A DNA stretch of 5,820 nucleotides from Gammaproteobacteria bacterium (GTDB taxonomy: Bacteria; Pseudomonadota; Gammaproteobacteria; DSM-26407): the NCBI GenBank assembly GCA_028694565.1, contig JAQVKR010000190.1, forward strand, positions 1 to 5,820, in the 5' to 3' direction. Shown here piece after piece: positions 1-4,807 of this stretch. Made by a program: the position numbers and the translations under genes. Position 1 is the stretch's first letter; every line of letters begins with the position of its first letter. A model generated the notes under the pieces. It had not been told where the DNA came from and searched no databases. It saw only the letters and a program-made list of their open reading frames with translations.

Positions 1-395
1 ACTGCCTGTTCATGCTGCAGAAGGAGGTGGTGGATCGCCTCGCCGCGGGTCCCGGCGAGGACGCCTACGGGCGGCTCGGCATCATGGTGCAGTTCCACTG
101 CCGGGTGGAGCCCCTGTTCCGGGTGGGGCCGGGGGCCTTCACACCGCCGCCGAAGGTGGACTCCGCGGTGGTGCGGCTGACGCCCCACGCGGCTCCGCCC
201 GTGGCGGTCAACGACCCGCGCCGGCTGGAGCGGGTGGTGGCCCAGGCCTTCACCCGCCGCCGCAAGACCCTGCGCAACGCCCTCAAGGGGCTGGTGGAGC
301 CGGCCGCCATCGAGGCGCTCGGCATCGACACGAACCTGCGGCCGGAGAACCTTTCGCTGGAACAGTACGCCCGCATCAGCAATACTCTCGACTGA
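1..395 (+). CDS. rsmA: 16S rRNA (adenine1518-N6/adenine1519-N6)-dimethyltransferase RsmA, 3' part
   Basis: This is the C-terminal part of RsmA (KsgA), which dimethylates two adjacent adenines in the helix 45 loop of 16S rRNA late in small-subunit assembly. The frame is open from base 3, giving about 130 residues of a protein that is 273 residues long in E. coli. The visible part starts in the segment CLFMLQKEVVDRL, which matches E. coli MHFMLQKEVVNRL. It continues through AYGRLGIM, the highly conserved AFTPPPKVDSAVVRL, and the C-terminal helical domain with FTRRRKTLRNALKGL and LRPENLSLEQYARISN. The SAM-binding N-terminal half lies outside the window, so its catalytic residues cannot be checked. 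The gene ends at TGA 393-395, and the stress-protein gene starts 14-29 bp later, so the two may share a transcript. Identification is secure. Confidence 0.97.
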   Translation, partial: CLFMLQKEVVDRLAAGPGEDAYGRLGIMVQFHCRVEPLFRVGPGAFTPPPKVDSAVVRLTPHAAPPVAVNDPRRLERVVAQAFTRRRKTLRNALKGLVEPAAIEALGIDTNLRPENLSLEQYARISNTLD

Positions 396-424
396 AAACC
401 CCAATTTCCGTGAGTCGCCCATCG

Positions 425-862
425 ATGCAAGCCGAAGCCTACGCCCACCTGCTGCTGGCCACCGATCTGTCGCCCGAGAGCGAGGCGCTCGCCGCCCGCG
501 CCCGGGATCTCAGCGAACGCTACGGGGCGCGCCTGAGCCTGATTCACGTGGTGGAATACGTCGCCATGGAGTATGCCGGCGACCTGATCATGCCCGAGGA
601 TCTCGACCTGGAGAACAAGCTGGTCGCCGCCGCCCGGGAGCAGATGGACGCCCTGGGAGAGCGCCTCGGCGTGGCCGCCGACGACCGGCACGTGGAGGTG
701 GGATCCACCAAGGCCGAAATCCTGCGGGTGGCCGCGGAGCGGGGCATCGATCTCATCGTCATCGGCAGCCACGGCCGCCACGGCCTCGCCCTGCTGCTCG
801 GCTCCACCGCCAACGCCGTGCTCCACGGCGTCGGCTGCGATGTCCTCGCGGTCAGGATCTGA
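425..862 (+). CDS. UspA-type universal stress protein
   Basis: This encodes a 145-residue single-domain Usp protein, the usual length for the family. Usp proteins are cytoplasmic alpha/beta dimers induced by starvation or stress; some bind ATP. The N-terminal strand HLLLATDLSPES matches E. coli UspA (HILIAVDLSPES), with the conserved Asp at residue 14. The C-terminal nucleotide loop reads GSHGRHGLALLLGS at residues 114-127, then TANAVLHGVGCDVLAVR. Eight residues separate GSHG from GS, whereas the classical ATP-binding motif G-2X-G-9X-G(S/T) has nine. UspA itself has the shorter spacing, so ATP binding should not be assumed. I chose ATG 425 because it places the first strand near the N terminus as in UspA, with a weak GTGAG about 10 bases upstream. 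GTG 410 is an in-frame alternative adding five residues, with no visible Shine-Dalgarno. The gene follows rsmA closely and converges with a - strand gene. Confidence 0.93.
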   Translation: MQAEAYAHLLLATDLSPESEALAARARDLSERYGARLSLIHVVEYVAMEYAGDLIMPEDLDLENKLVAAAREQMDALGERLGVAADDRHVEVGSTKAEILRVAAERGIDLIVIGSHGRHGLALLLGSTANAVLHGVGCDVLAVRI

Positions 863-863
863 G

Positions 864-908
864 CCGCCGCGGCGCCGGTTCCGCCGGCGGAGTCAGCCGC
901 CGCGGCGG
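864..908. terminator. GC-rich inverted repeat between convergent genes, possible terminator
   Basis: Bases 864-873 (CCGCCGCGGC) pair perfectly with 899-908 (GCCGCGGCGG). Inside the loop a second hairpin forms from CGCCGG (873-878) and CCGGCG (884-889) around TTCCG; base 873 is shared by the two. The structure starts just after the usp stop and covers the last codons of the convergent 70-residue gene. That is the expected place for a bidirectional terminator. There is no T tract on either side, so intrinsic termination is doubtful, and random GC-rich DNA also forms such stems. Confidence 0.35.
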
Positions 909-1105
909 TAGGCCGGATCGATCCAGCAGCGCGGCAGGTCCTCCCCGGAGGGAAAGGCCAGCTCCGACTTGGGGAAGGCGGCCGGGTCCTGCATCTCCTC
1001 CCCGGCGTGGAACCGGCCGCTCACCCGCGCCTGCGTGGGGTCGAACAGGGCCTGCAGATCGAGGATCTCCACCGCGTCGCCGCTTTTCTTGTCCTTCAGG
1101 TACAT
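893..1105 (-). CDS. Conserved-looking small protein of unknown function (70 aa)
   Basis: I do not recognise this 70-residue protein. It is likely real: ATG 1103-1105 has a strong GAGGAGG Shine-Dalgarno (1111-1117) five bases upstream, and it starts 18 bp after the stop of the GlcG-family gene on the same strand, so the two probably form an operon. The protein is soluble-looking and slightly acidic (12 Asp/Glu against 9 Lys/Arg), with no signal peptide or membrane segment. It reads MYLKDKKSGDAVEILDL, then ALFDPTQARVSGRFHAGEE, then FPSGEDLPRCW at residues 51-61, with one Cys at residue 60. The Gly/Pro/aromatic pattern looks like a small folded domain rather than noise. There is no metal-binding cluster or helix-turn-helix. 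No function is assigned; pairing with an exported GlcG-like protein is the only contextual clue. Confidence 0.8.
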   Translation of the reverse strand: MYLKDKKSGDAVEILDLQALFDPTQARVSGRFHAGEEMQDPAAFPKSELAFPSGEDLPRCWIDPAYRRGG

Positions 1106-1123
1106 CGTCGCCTCCTCACCGGG

Positions 1124-1636
1124 TCAATGCCCGGACATCTCCAGGTCGTCCCTGACCGCGTCCAGCCCCGCCGCGGCGCAGCGCTCGTCCTGCTCGCCCG
1201 AGGGCGCGCCGCTCACCCCGATGCCGCCGTAGATGATGCCGCCCACCTCAATGGGCAGCCCGCCGGCGGAGAAGACCAGGCCGTCCACCTTGCCCACCGA
1301 GAAGGGCGCCGTGAAGCGGCTCTCCATCCCCGAGAGCGGCGCGTTGAAGGACATGGCCGTGTAGGCCTTCTGGCGGCTGATCTCGAGGGTCACGTCGGGG
1401 GCCAGGGTATCGCGCAGCACCGCCTGGGGGTGGCCGCCGCGGTCCACCACGGTGACCGCCACCTGCACCCCCTCGGCGCGGCAGGCCCCGACCGCGGCCC
1501 GGGCCATGCGCAGGGCGGTCTCCATGCTGAGCCGCTTGACCGAGACGGTCAGCGGATCGGCGGCGCGGGCGGGCATGGCGGCGAGGGCGGCGAGAACGAG
1601 GCCGAGCGCTGCGGCGCGGGGCAAAGTCATGCTCAT
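1124..1636 (-). CDS. Exported GlcG/HbpS-family (DUF336, PF03928-like) protein
   Basis: This encodes a 170-residue protein of the GlcG/HbpS family. Members include Streptomyces HbpS (haem binding and sensing), the C-terminal domain of PduO, and GlcG of the glycolate locus; most have no proven reaction. The family shows in VVDRGGHPQAVLRD (63-76), SRQKAYTAMSFN (88-99), VDGLVFSAGGLPI (117-129) and the signature GGIGVSGAPSGEQDE (137-151), followed by CAAAGLDAV. Residues 1-25 form a clear signal peptide: Arg near the start, a Leu/Ala-rich core, and a signal-peptidase I site ARA|AD, so the mature protein is probably periplasmic. Two Cys remain (52 and 153). ATG 1634-1636 is preferred because GGAGGAG (1646-1652) lies nine bases upstream and it gives a normal signal peptide; an in-frame ATG far upstream at 1763-1765 would spoil both. 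It heads a two-gene unit with the 70-residue gene. Haem binding is a family possibility, not shown here. Confidence 0.92.
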   Translation of the reverse strand: MSMTLPRAAALGLVLAALAAMPARAADPLTVSVKRLSMETALRMARAAVGACRAEGVQVAVTVVDRGGHPQAVLRDTLAPDVTLEISRQKAYTAMSFNAPLSGMESRFTAPFSVGKVDGLVFSAGGLPIEVGGIIYGGIGVSGAPSGEQDERCAAAGLDAVRDDLEMSGH

Positions 1637-1645
1637 CTTGTTATG

Positions 1646-1652
1646 CTCCTCC
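1646..1652 (-). promoter_or_regulatory. Ribosome binding site of the GlcG-family gene
   Basis: On the - strand this reads GGAGGAG, nine bases before ATG 1634-1636. It decides the start against two other in-frame ATGs: 1652-1654, which overlaps the site itself, and 1763-1765, which lies upstream of the predicted promoter. Confidence 0.7.
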
Positions 1653-1663
1653 ATCGTGGACTC

Positions 1664-1676
1664 TGGTTCGGAACCA
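1664..1676. promoter_or_regulatory. Perfect 13-bp palindrome, candidate operator
   Basis: TGGTTC-G-GAACCA is a perfect 6-1-6 inverted repeat in the divergent region. It lies 27 bp upstream of the GlcG-family start codon and directly downstream of the predicted -10 box, covering about +2 to +16 of the expected transcript. That is a classic place for a dimeric repressor to block transcription. The regulator is not encoded in this window, and I cannot assign the site to a known family. Confidence 0.45.
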
Positions 1677-1684
1677 CTATCCTG

Positions 1685-1713
1685 AACATATGCCAAACCC
1701 CGGCGATTGTCAG
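1685..1713 (-). promoter_or_regulatory. Sigma70-like promoter for the GlcG-family gene
   Basis: On the - strand the -35 box is CTGACA (1708-1713, one mismatch to TTGACA). A spacer of exactly 17 bp separates it from the -10 box TATGTT (1685-1690, two mismatches to TATAAT). The predicted start is near 1678-1680, giving a leader of about 43 nt. This short AT-richer stretch stands out against the GC-rich surroundings, and the match is good, but it was found by eye. Confidence 0.55.
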
Positions 1714-1772
1714 CCCGGAGCCGGGGGGACATGCCGCCGCCCCGCAGCCGCCGCAGGGAATGCACAACGCAC

Positions 1773-1780
1773 GAGGAGGG
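1773..1780 (+). promoter_or_regulatory. Ribosome binding site of pgl
   Basis: GAGGAGGG lies five bases before GTG 1786. It is the reason for choosing the GTG over an in-frame ATG at 1690, which has no Shine-Dalgarno and would add 32 residues that do not resemble the family N terminus. Confidence 0.75.
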
Positions 1781-1785
1781 TCGCC

Positions 1786-2532
1786 GTGAACCGCCCCCGG
1801 ATCGTCATCGAGAAGGACCCCGACGCCGTCGCCGCGGCCGCGGCCCGCAACTGGCTGCGCCTGGCGCGGGAGGCCGTGTCCGAGCGGGGCGTCTTTCACG
1901 TGGCGCTCTCCGGGGGCGCTACGCCGCGGCGCCTCCACGCGGCGCTGGCCGCGGCGGAACCGCCCCCGCCCTGGTCGGCGGTGGAGGCCTGGTTCGGCGA
2001 CGAGCGCTGCGTCCCGCCGGACGACCCCGAAAGCAACTACCGCATGGCCCGCGAGACCCTGCTCGACCGGGTGCCCATCGCCCCCGGGCATATCCACCCC
2101 ATCCTCTGCAGCCCCGCGGACTGCCGCCGGGCGGCCCACGCCTATGCCCGCACGCTGGCCGAGCGCCTGCCCGCCGCGGCCAATGGCATGCCCCGGCTCG
2201 ACCTGGCGGTGCTGGGCATGGGCCCCGACGGGCACACCGCCTCGCTGTTCCCCGGCAGCTGCATCCTCACCGAGACCGGGCGCCCCGCGGCGGCGGTCTA
2301 CGTGGACCGGCTCAAGGCCTGGCGCGTCAGCCTCACCCGGCCGGTGCTGGAGGCCGCGCGCCACCTGGTGTTCATGGTCACCGGCGCGGACAAGGCCCCG
2401 GCGGTGGCCCGCGCCCTGGCCACCCCCCACGACCCGGTGGGACTGCCGGTGCAGCGGCTCGCGCCGGCCGGCGAGGTGACCTGGTACCTGGACGCGGCGG
2501 CCGCCGCGGGACTGGAGGAGACCCGGCCATGA
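1786..2532 (+). CDS. pgl: 6-phosphogluconolactonase
   Basis: This enzyme hydrolyses 6-phospho-D-glucono-1,5-lactone to 6-phosphogluconate in the cytoplasm, the second step of the oxidative pentose-phosphate route and of phosphorylative Entner-Doudoroff metabolism. It belongs to the DevB type within the NagB/RpiA-like sugar-phosphate isomerase superfamily, not the beta-propeller type of E. coli. The product is 248 residues, usual for DevB. Motifs seen are VALSGGATPRRL (phosphate loop, about 39-50), WFGDERCVPPDDPESNYRMA (69-88) and VLGMGPDGHTASLFPG (142-157), with the His at 150 expected to act in catalysis. GTG is the start because GAGGAGGG sits five bases upstream. The TGA stop overlaps the glk ATG as ATGA, so translation is probably coupled. 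No zwf or edd is in the window, so the lactone must come from an enzyme encoded elsewhere. Confidence is high on family and function. Confidence 0.95.
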   Translation: MNRPRIVIEKDPDAVAAAAARNWLRLAREAVSERGVFHVALSGGATPRRLHAALAAAEPPPPWSAVEAWFGDERCVPPDDPESNYRMARETLLDRVPIAPGHIHPILCSPADCRRAAHAYARTLAERLPAAANGMPRLDLAVLGMGPDGHTASLFPGSCILTETGRPAAAVYVDRLKAWRVSLTRPVLEAARHLVFMVTGADKAPAVARALATPHDPVGLPVQRLAPAGEVTWYLDAAAAAGLEETRP

Positions 2533-3515
2533 TCGTGCTCGCGGGCGACATCGGCGGCACCAAGACCCTGCTGACCCTGGCCCGGGTGGAGGGCACCGGG
2601 GTGGAGCCCCTCGTGGAGCGGCGCTATCCCAGCGGCGAGTGGCCCGAATTCGCGCCCCTGCTCGCCGACTTCCTCGCCCGGCTGGCGGGCGCCGGGCAGC
2701 CGGAGCCCGCCGCCGCCTGCCTCGGCGTGGCCGGCCCGGTGGGCGACGGGAAGGTGAAGGTGACCAACCTGCCCTGGGTGCTCGATCCGGTGGCCCTGGC
2801 CCGGCAGGTGGGCGCCCCGGTGCGGCTCCTCAACGACTTCGGCGCCGTGGCCCACGGCATCGCCGCGCTGGGGCCGGAGGATCTCCACACGTTGCAGCCG
2901 GGGGAGCCGCGCTCCCGGGGCGTGCGGGCGGTCATCGGCGCGGGCACCGGCCTCGGCCACGCCATCCTCGCCCCCCGCGCGGGCGGCGGACACACGGTGC
3001 TGGGCAGCGAGCTCGGCCACGCCGAGTTCGCCCCCGCCGACGAGCGCCAGGCCGAACTGTGGCGCTGGCTGCGCGCCCGGCACGGCCGCGCCAGCTGGGA
3101 GCACGTGGTCTCCGGACCGGGCCTGGGCGCCATCTACCAGTGGCTGGTGGAGAGCGGGGCCCGCCCGGGCGCGGCGCTGGCGCGGGCGGCGGCGGAAGGG
3201 GACCCGGCGGCGGCGGTGAGCGCCGCGGCGGGGCAGGACCCGGTGGCGCGGGAGGCGCTGGCGCTGTTCGTCCGGGCCTACGGGGCCCAGGCCGGAAACC
3301 TGGCCCTGGCCTGCATCCCGCGGGGCGGCCTGTACGTGGCCGGCGGCATCGCCCCGCGCCTGATCGGAGCGCTCTCCGGCGGGGAGTTCACCGCCGCCTT
3401 TCGCGCCAAGGGCCCGATGGCGGGGCTCATGGAGCGCATCCCCGTCCGCGTGGTGCTCAACCCGAAGGCGGGGCTGCTGGGCGCGGCGCTGGCGGCGGCC
3501 CGCGCCGCGGAGTAG
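2529..3515 (+). CDS. glk: Glucokinase, proteobacterial (non-ROK) type
   Basis: Glucokinase phosphorylates glucose with ATP to glucose-6-phosphate in the cytoplasm. The 328-residue product compares with 321 in E. coli Glk and belongs to the PF02685 family. Visible in order are the N-terminal phosphate loop GDIGGTKT (6-13), TNLPW (79-83), LNDFGAVAHG (101-110) with the likely catalytic base Asp103, the second phosphate loop GAGTGLGHA (137-145), SELGHAEFAP (160-169) with sugar-binding Glu161 and His164, VSGPGLGAIY (194-203) and YVAGGIAPR (269-277). The Cys-rich zinc motif of ROK kinases is absent. The ATG overlaps the pgl stop as ATGA, and no other start fits. Together with pgl it supports use of free or intracellular glucose, for example from storage polymer breakdown; the source is inference. 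A terminator-like hairpin follows six bases after the TAG stop. Confidence 0.96.
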   Translation: MIVLAGDIGGTKTLLTLARVEGTGVEPLVERRYPSGEWPEFAPLLADFLARLAGAGQPEPAAACLGVAGPVGDGKVKVTNLPWVLDPVALARQVGAPVRLLNDFGAVAHGIAALGPEDLHTLQPGEPRSRGVRAVIGAGTGLGHAILAPRAGGGHTVLGSELGHAEFAPADERQAELWRWLRARHGRASWEHVVSGPGLGAIYQWLVESGARPGAALARAAAEGDPAAAVSAAAGQDPVAREALALFVRAYGAQAGNLALACIPRGGLYVAGGIAPRLIGALSGGEFTAAFRAKGPMAGLMERIPVRVVLNPKAGLLGAALAAARAAE

Positions 3516-3520
3516 GCGGG

Positions 3521-3542
3521 CCGCCCGCTGGCCCGCGGGCGG
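3521..3542 (+). terminator. Perfect hairpin after glk, possible terminator
   Basis: CCGCCCGC (3521-3528) and GCGGGCGG (3535-3542) form a perfect 8-bp GC stem with loop TGGCCC, beginning six bases after the glk stop. The position fits the end of the pgl-glk transcript. There is no T run after it, so it may act as an RNA-stabilising or pause structure rather than an intrinsic terminator. Confidence 0.4.
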
Positions 3543-3585
3543 TGTCGCGGCCCGCCCGTCCGGCGCCGCCGCCCCCCGCCCGCCG

Positions 3586-3607
3586 CGCCTTGCCGGCGGG
3601 CAAGGCG
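3586..3607. repeat. Perfect 9-bp inverted repeat with 4-nt loop
   Basis: CGCCTTGCC (3586-3594) and GGCAAGGCG (3599-3607) pair perfectly around the loop GGCG, in the glk-apaG intergenic space of about 200 bp. The AA/TT pairs inside the stem make chance from GC richness alone less likely than for neighbouring palindromes. It could be a second terminator element for pgl-glk, but no T tract follows. I see no second copy in the window. Confidence 0.4.
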
Positions 3608-3629
3608 GCCGCGGGCGCAACCCTGCCCG

Positions 3630-3673
3630 ATTATTGGGGCGCCCTTAATTTCCGCCCCGCCTTCCGTTATTGT
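3630..3673 (+). promoter_or_regulatory. AT-richer patch upstream of apaG, possible promoter region
   Basis: After about 110 bp of nearly pure GC, three AT-rich clusters appear: ATTATT (3630-3635), TTAATTT (3645-3651) and GTTATTGT (3666-3673). The best pairing is a poor -35 TTAATT (3645-3650) and -10 TATTGT (3668-3673), 17 bp apart. The fit to sigma70 is weak, but location and base composition suggest that the apaG unit has its own promoter here, separate from rsmA. Confidence 0.3.
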
Positions 3674-3721
3674 GCGGGGACGGGAATGCCGCAGACAGAA
3701 CGCAGAGAGACCCTGACCCCC

Positions 3722-4105
3722 ATGAGTCACGACCCCGCCCATGCCATCGAGGTGAACGTGGAGACCGCCTACCTGGCCGACCAGTCGGATCCGGGCGCCG
3801 CGCGCTACGCCTTCGCCTACACCATCACCCTCCGCAACCAGGGCACCGTGGGCGCCAAGCTCATCAGCCGCCACTGGGTGATCACCGACGCCGACGGCAA
3901 GACCCAGGAGGTGCGCGGCATGGGCGTGGTGGGCGAGCAGCCCTACCTGGAGCCCGGGCAGTCCTACCGCTACACCAGCGGGACCCTGCTCGACACCCCG
4001 GTGGGCAGCATGTACGGCACCTACCAGATGGTGGGGGACGACGGGGTGACCTTCGATGCCGCGATCCCCGTCTTCACCCTCTCACAGCCCCACACGCTGC
4101 ACTGA
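3722..4105 (+). CDS. apaG: ApaG protein (Co2+/Mg2+ efflux-annotated family)
   Basis: The 127-residue product is ApaG (PF04379), against 125 in E. coli. The family is a single immunoglobulin/fibronectin-like beta sandwich; its role is unsettled and the label of cobalt/magnesium efflux rests on a Salmonella mutant phenotype. It is cytoplasmic, with no signal peptide. Family motifs seen are YAFAYTITLRNQGTVGAKLISRHWVITDADGK in the first half (split here by strand), GMGVVGEQPYLEPGQSYRYTSG in the middle, and GSMYGTYQM plus IPVFTL near the end. ATG 3722 gives the family-length N terminus; ATG 3686 in frame would add 12 residues and has GGGGACGGG upstream, so the start is not fully certain. The next gene starts one base after the TGA stop, so the two are co-transcribed and probably translationally coupled. 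Confidence 0.95.
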   Translation: MSHDPAHAIEVNVETAYLADQSDPGAARYAFAYTITLRNQGTVGAKLISRHWVITDADGKTQEVRGMGVVGEQPYLEPGQSYRYTSGTLLDTPVGSMYGTYQMVGDDGVTFDAAIPVFTLSQPHTLH

Positions 4106-4106
4106 G

Positions 4107-4763
4107 ATGTCCACCGTGCCCGCCGCCCTGCAACCGCGCCGCCGTGAGCCCGGCTGGCTGCTGGCGGGCGTGGGGCTGGTGCTGGCGCTCACCGGGCTGA
4201 TGCCGGCCTCCGGGCACCAGATCTGGTTCCTGGAGACCTTCCCGGTGATGATCGGCATCGCGCTCCTGGTGCCCACCTACCGCGTCTTTCCCTTCACCCC
4301 GCTGGCCTACCGCCTGCTGGCGCTCCACGCGCTGGTGCTCATCTGGGGCGGCTACTACACCTACGCCGACAACCCGCTGTTCGAATGGCTGCAGCATGCG
4401 CTGGACCTGCAGCGCAACTACTACGACCGGCTCGGGCACCTCATGCAGGGCTTCGTGCCGGCCATCGTCGCCCGCGAGATCCTGCTGCGCCGCTCCCCCC
4501 TGCGGCCGGGCAAGTGGCTGTTCTTCATCGTCGCCTGCATCTGCCTGTCCATCAGCGCCTTCTACGAGTTCATCGAGTGGTGGGTGGCACTGCTCACCGG
4601 CGAGGCGGCGGAGGTCTTCCTCGCCACCCAGGGCGACATCTGGGACACCCAGTGGGACATGTTCCTGGCGCTGATCGGGGCCATCACCGCCCTGCTCACC
4701 CTGACCCGCCTGCACGACCGGGAGATCGCCCGGCTGCCGGGCGGCGGCCGGCCGGAAGGCTGA
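4107..4763 (+). CDS. DUF2238 (YjdF-like) integral membrane protein
   Basis: This is a 218-residue inner-membrane protein of the DUF2238 family, which includes E. coli YjdF (about 209 residues); its biochemical role is not known to me. About six hydrophobic segments are visible, near residues 17-35, 43-60, 66-85, 112-127, 136-157 and 183-200. Conserved polar and aromatic motifs sit between them: WGGYYTYADNPLFEW (80-94), YYDRLGHLMQGFVPAIVARE (105-124), FYEFIEWW (152-159) and FLATQGDIWDTQWDMFLA (171-188). The Asp, His and Glu residues at membrane borders suggest a functional site rather than a plain anchor, but this is inference. ATG 4107 is one base after the apaG stop, a clear case of coupling, and starts inside apaG are shadows. 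The C-terminal tail is short and Gly/Arg-rich. It sits between apaG and apaH, which are usually adjacent. Confidence 0.92.
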   Translation: MSTVPAALQPRRREPGWLLAGVGLVLALTGLMPASGHQIWFLETFPVMIGIALLVPTYRVFPFTPLAYRLLALHALVLIWGGYYTYADNPLFEWLQHALDLQRNYYDRLGHLMQGFVPAIVAREILLRRSPLRPGKWLFFIVACICLSISAFYEFIEWWVALLTGEAAEVFLATQGDIWDTQWDMFLALIGAITALLTLTRLHDREIARLPGGGRPEG

Positions 4764-4807
4764 GGGGCGCGGTTCCCATCCGCCCGCCGGTGCGGTAGCG
4801 TTGCCCC

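Noticed and set aside
1686..1698. Sigma54 promoter on the - strand (TTGGCA near 1693-1698)
   Set aside because: The TGGCA half is present, but the TTGC half at the required distance is not.
1637..1765. N-terminal extension of the GlcG-family protein from ATG 1763-1765
   Set aside because: It would place 43 Arg-rich residues before a clear signal peptide and would start upstream of the predicted promoter.
1690..1785. N-terminal extension of pgl from ATG 1690
   Set aside because: There is no Shine-Dalgarno, the ATG overlaps the predicted - strand -10 box, and the added 32 residues do not look like a 6-phosphogluconolactonase N terminus. GTG 1786 has an excellent ribosome site.
1007..1789. + strand open frame opposite the GlcG-family gene
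   Set aside because: Its composition is His/Arg/Gly-rich shadow sequence, it has no ribosome site, and the - strand product is a clear family member with a signal peptide.
1707..2528. Upstream extension of the glk frame through pgl
   Set aside because: The frame is open only because of GC bias; its Arg/Pro/Gly-rich translation is a shadow of pgl, and ATG 2529 gives the correct glucokinase N terminus.
2298..3620. Long antisense open frame of 440 codons opposite glk
   Set aside because: It is low-complexity Arg/Gly/Pro/Ala sequence produced by the GC-rich codons of glk on the other strand. Glk is unmistakable.
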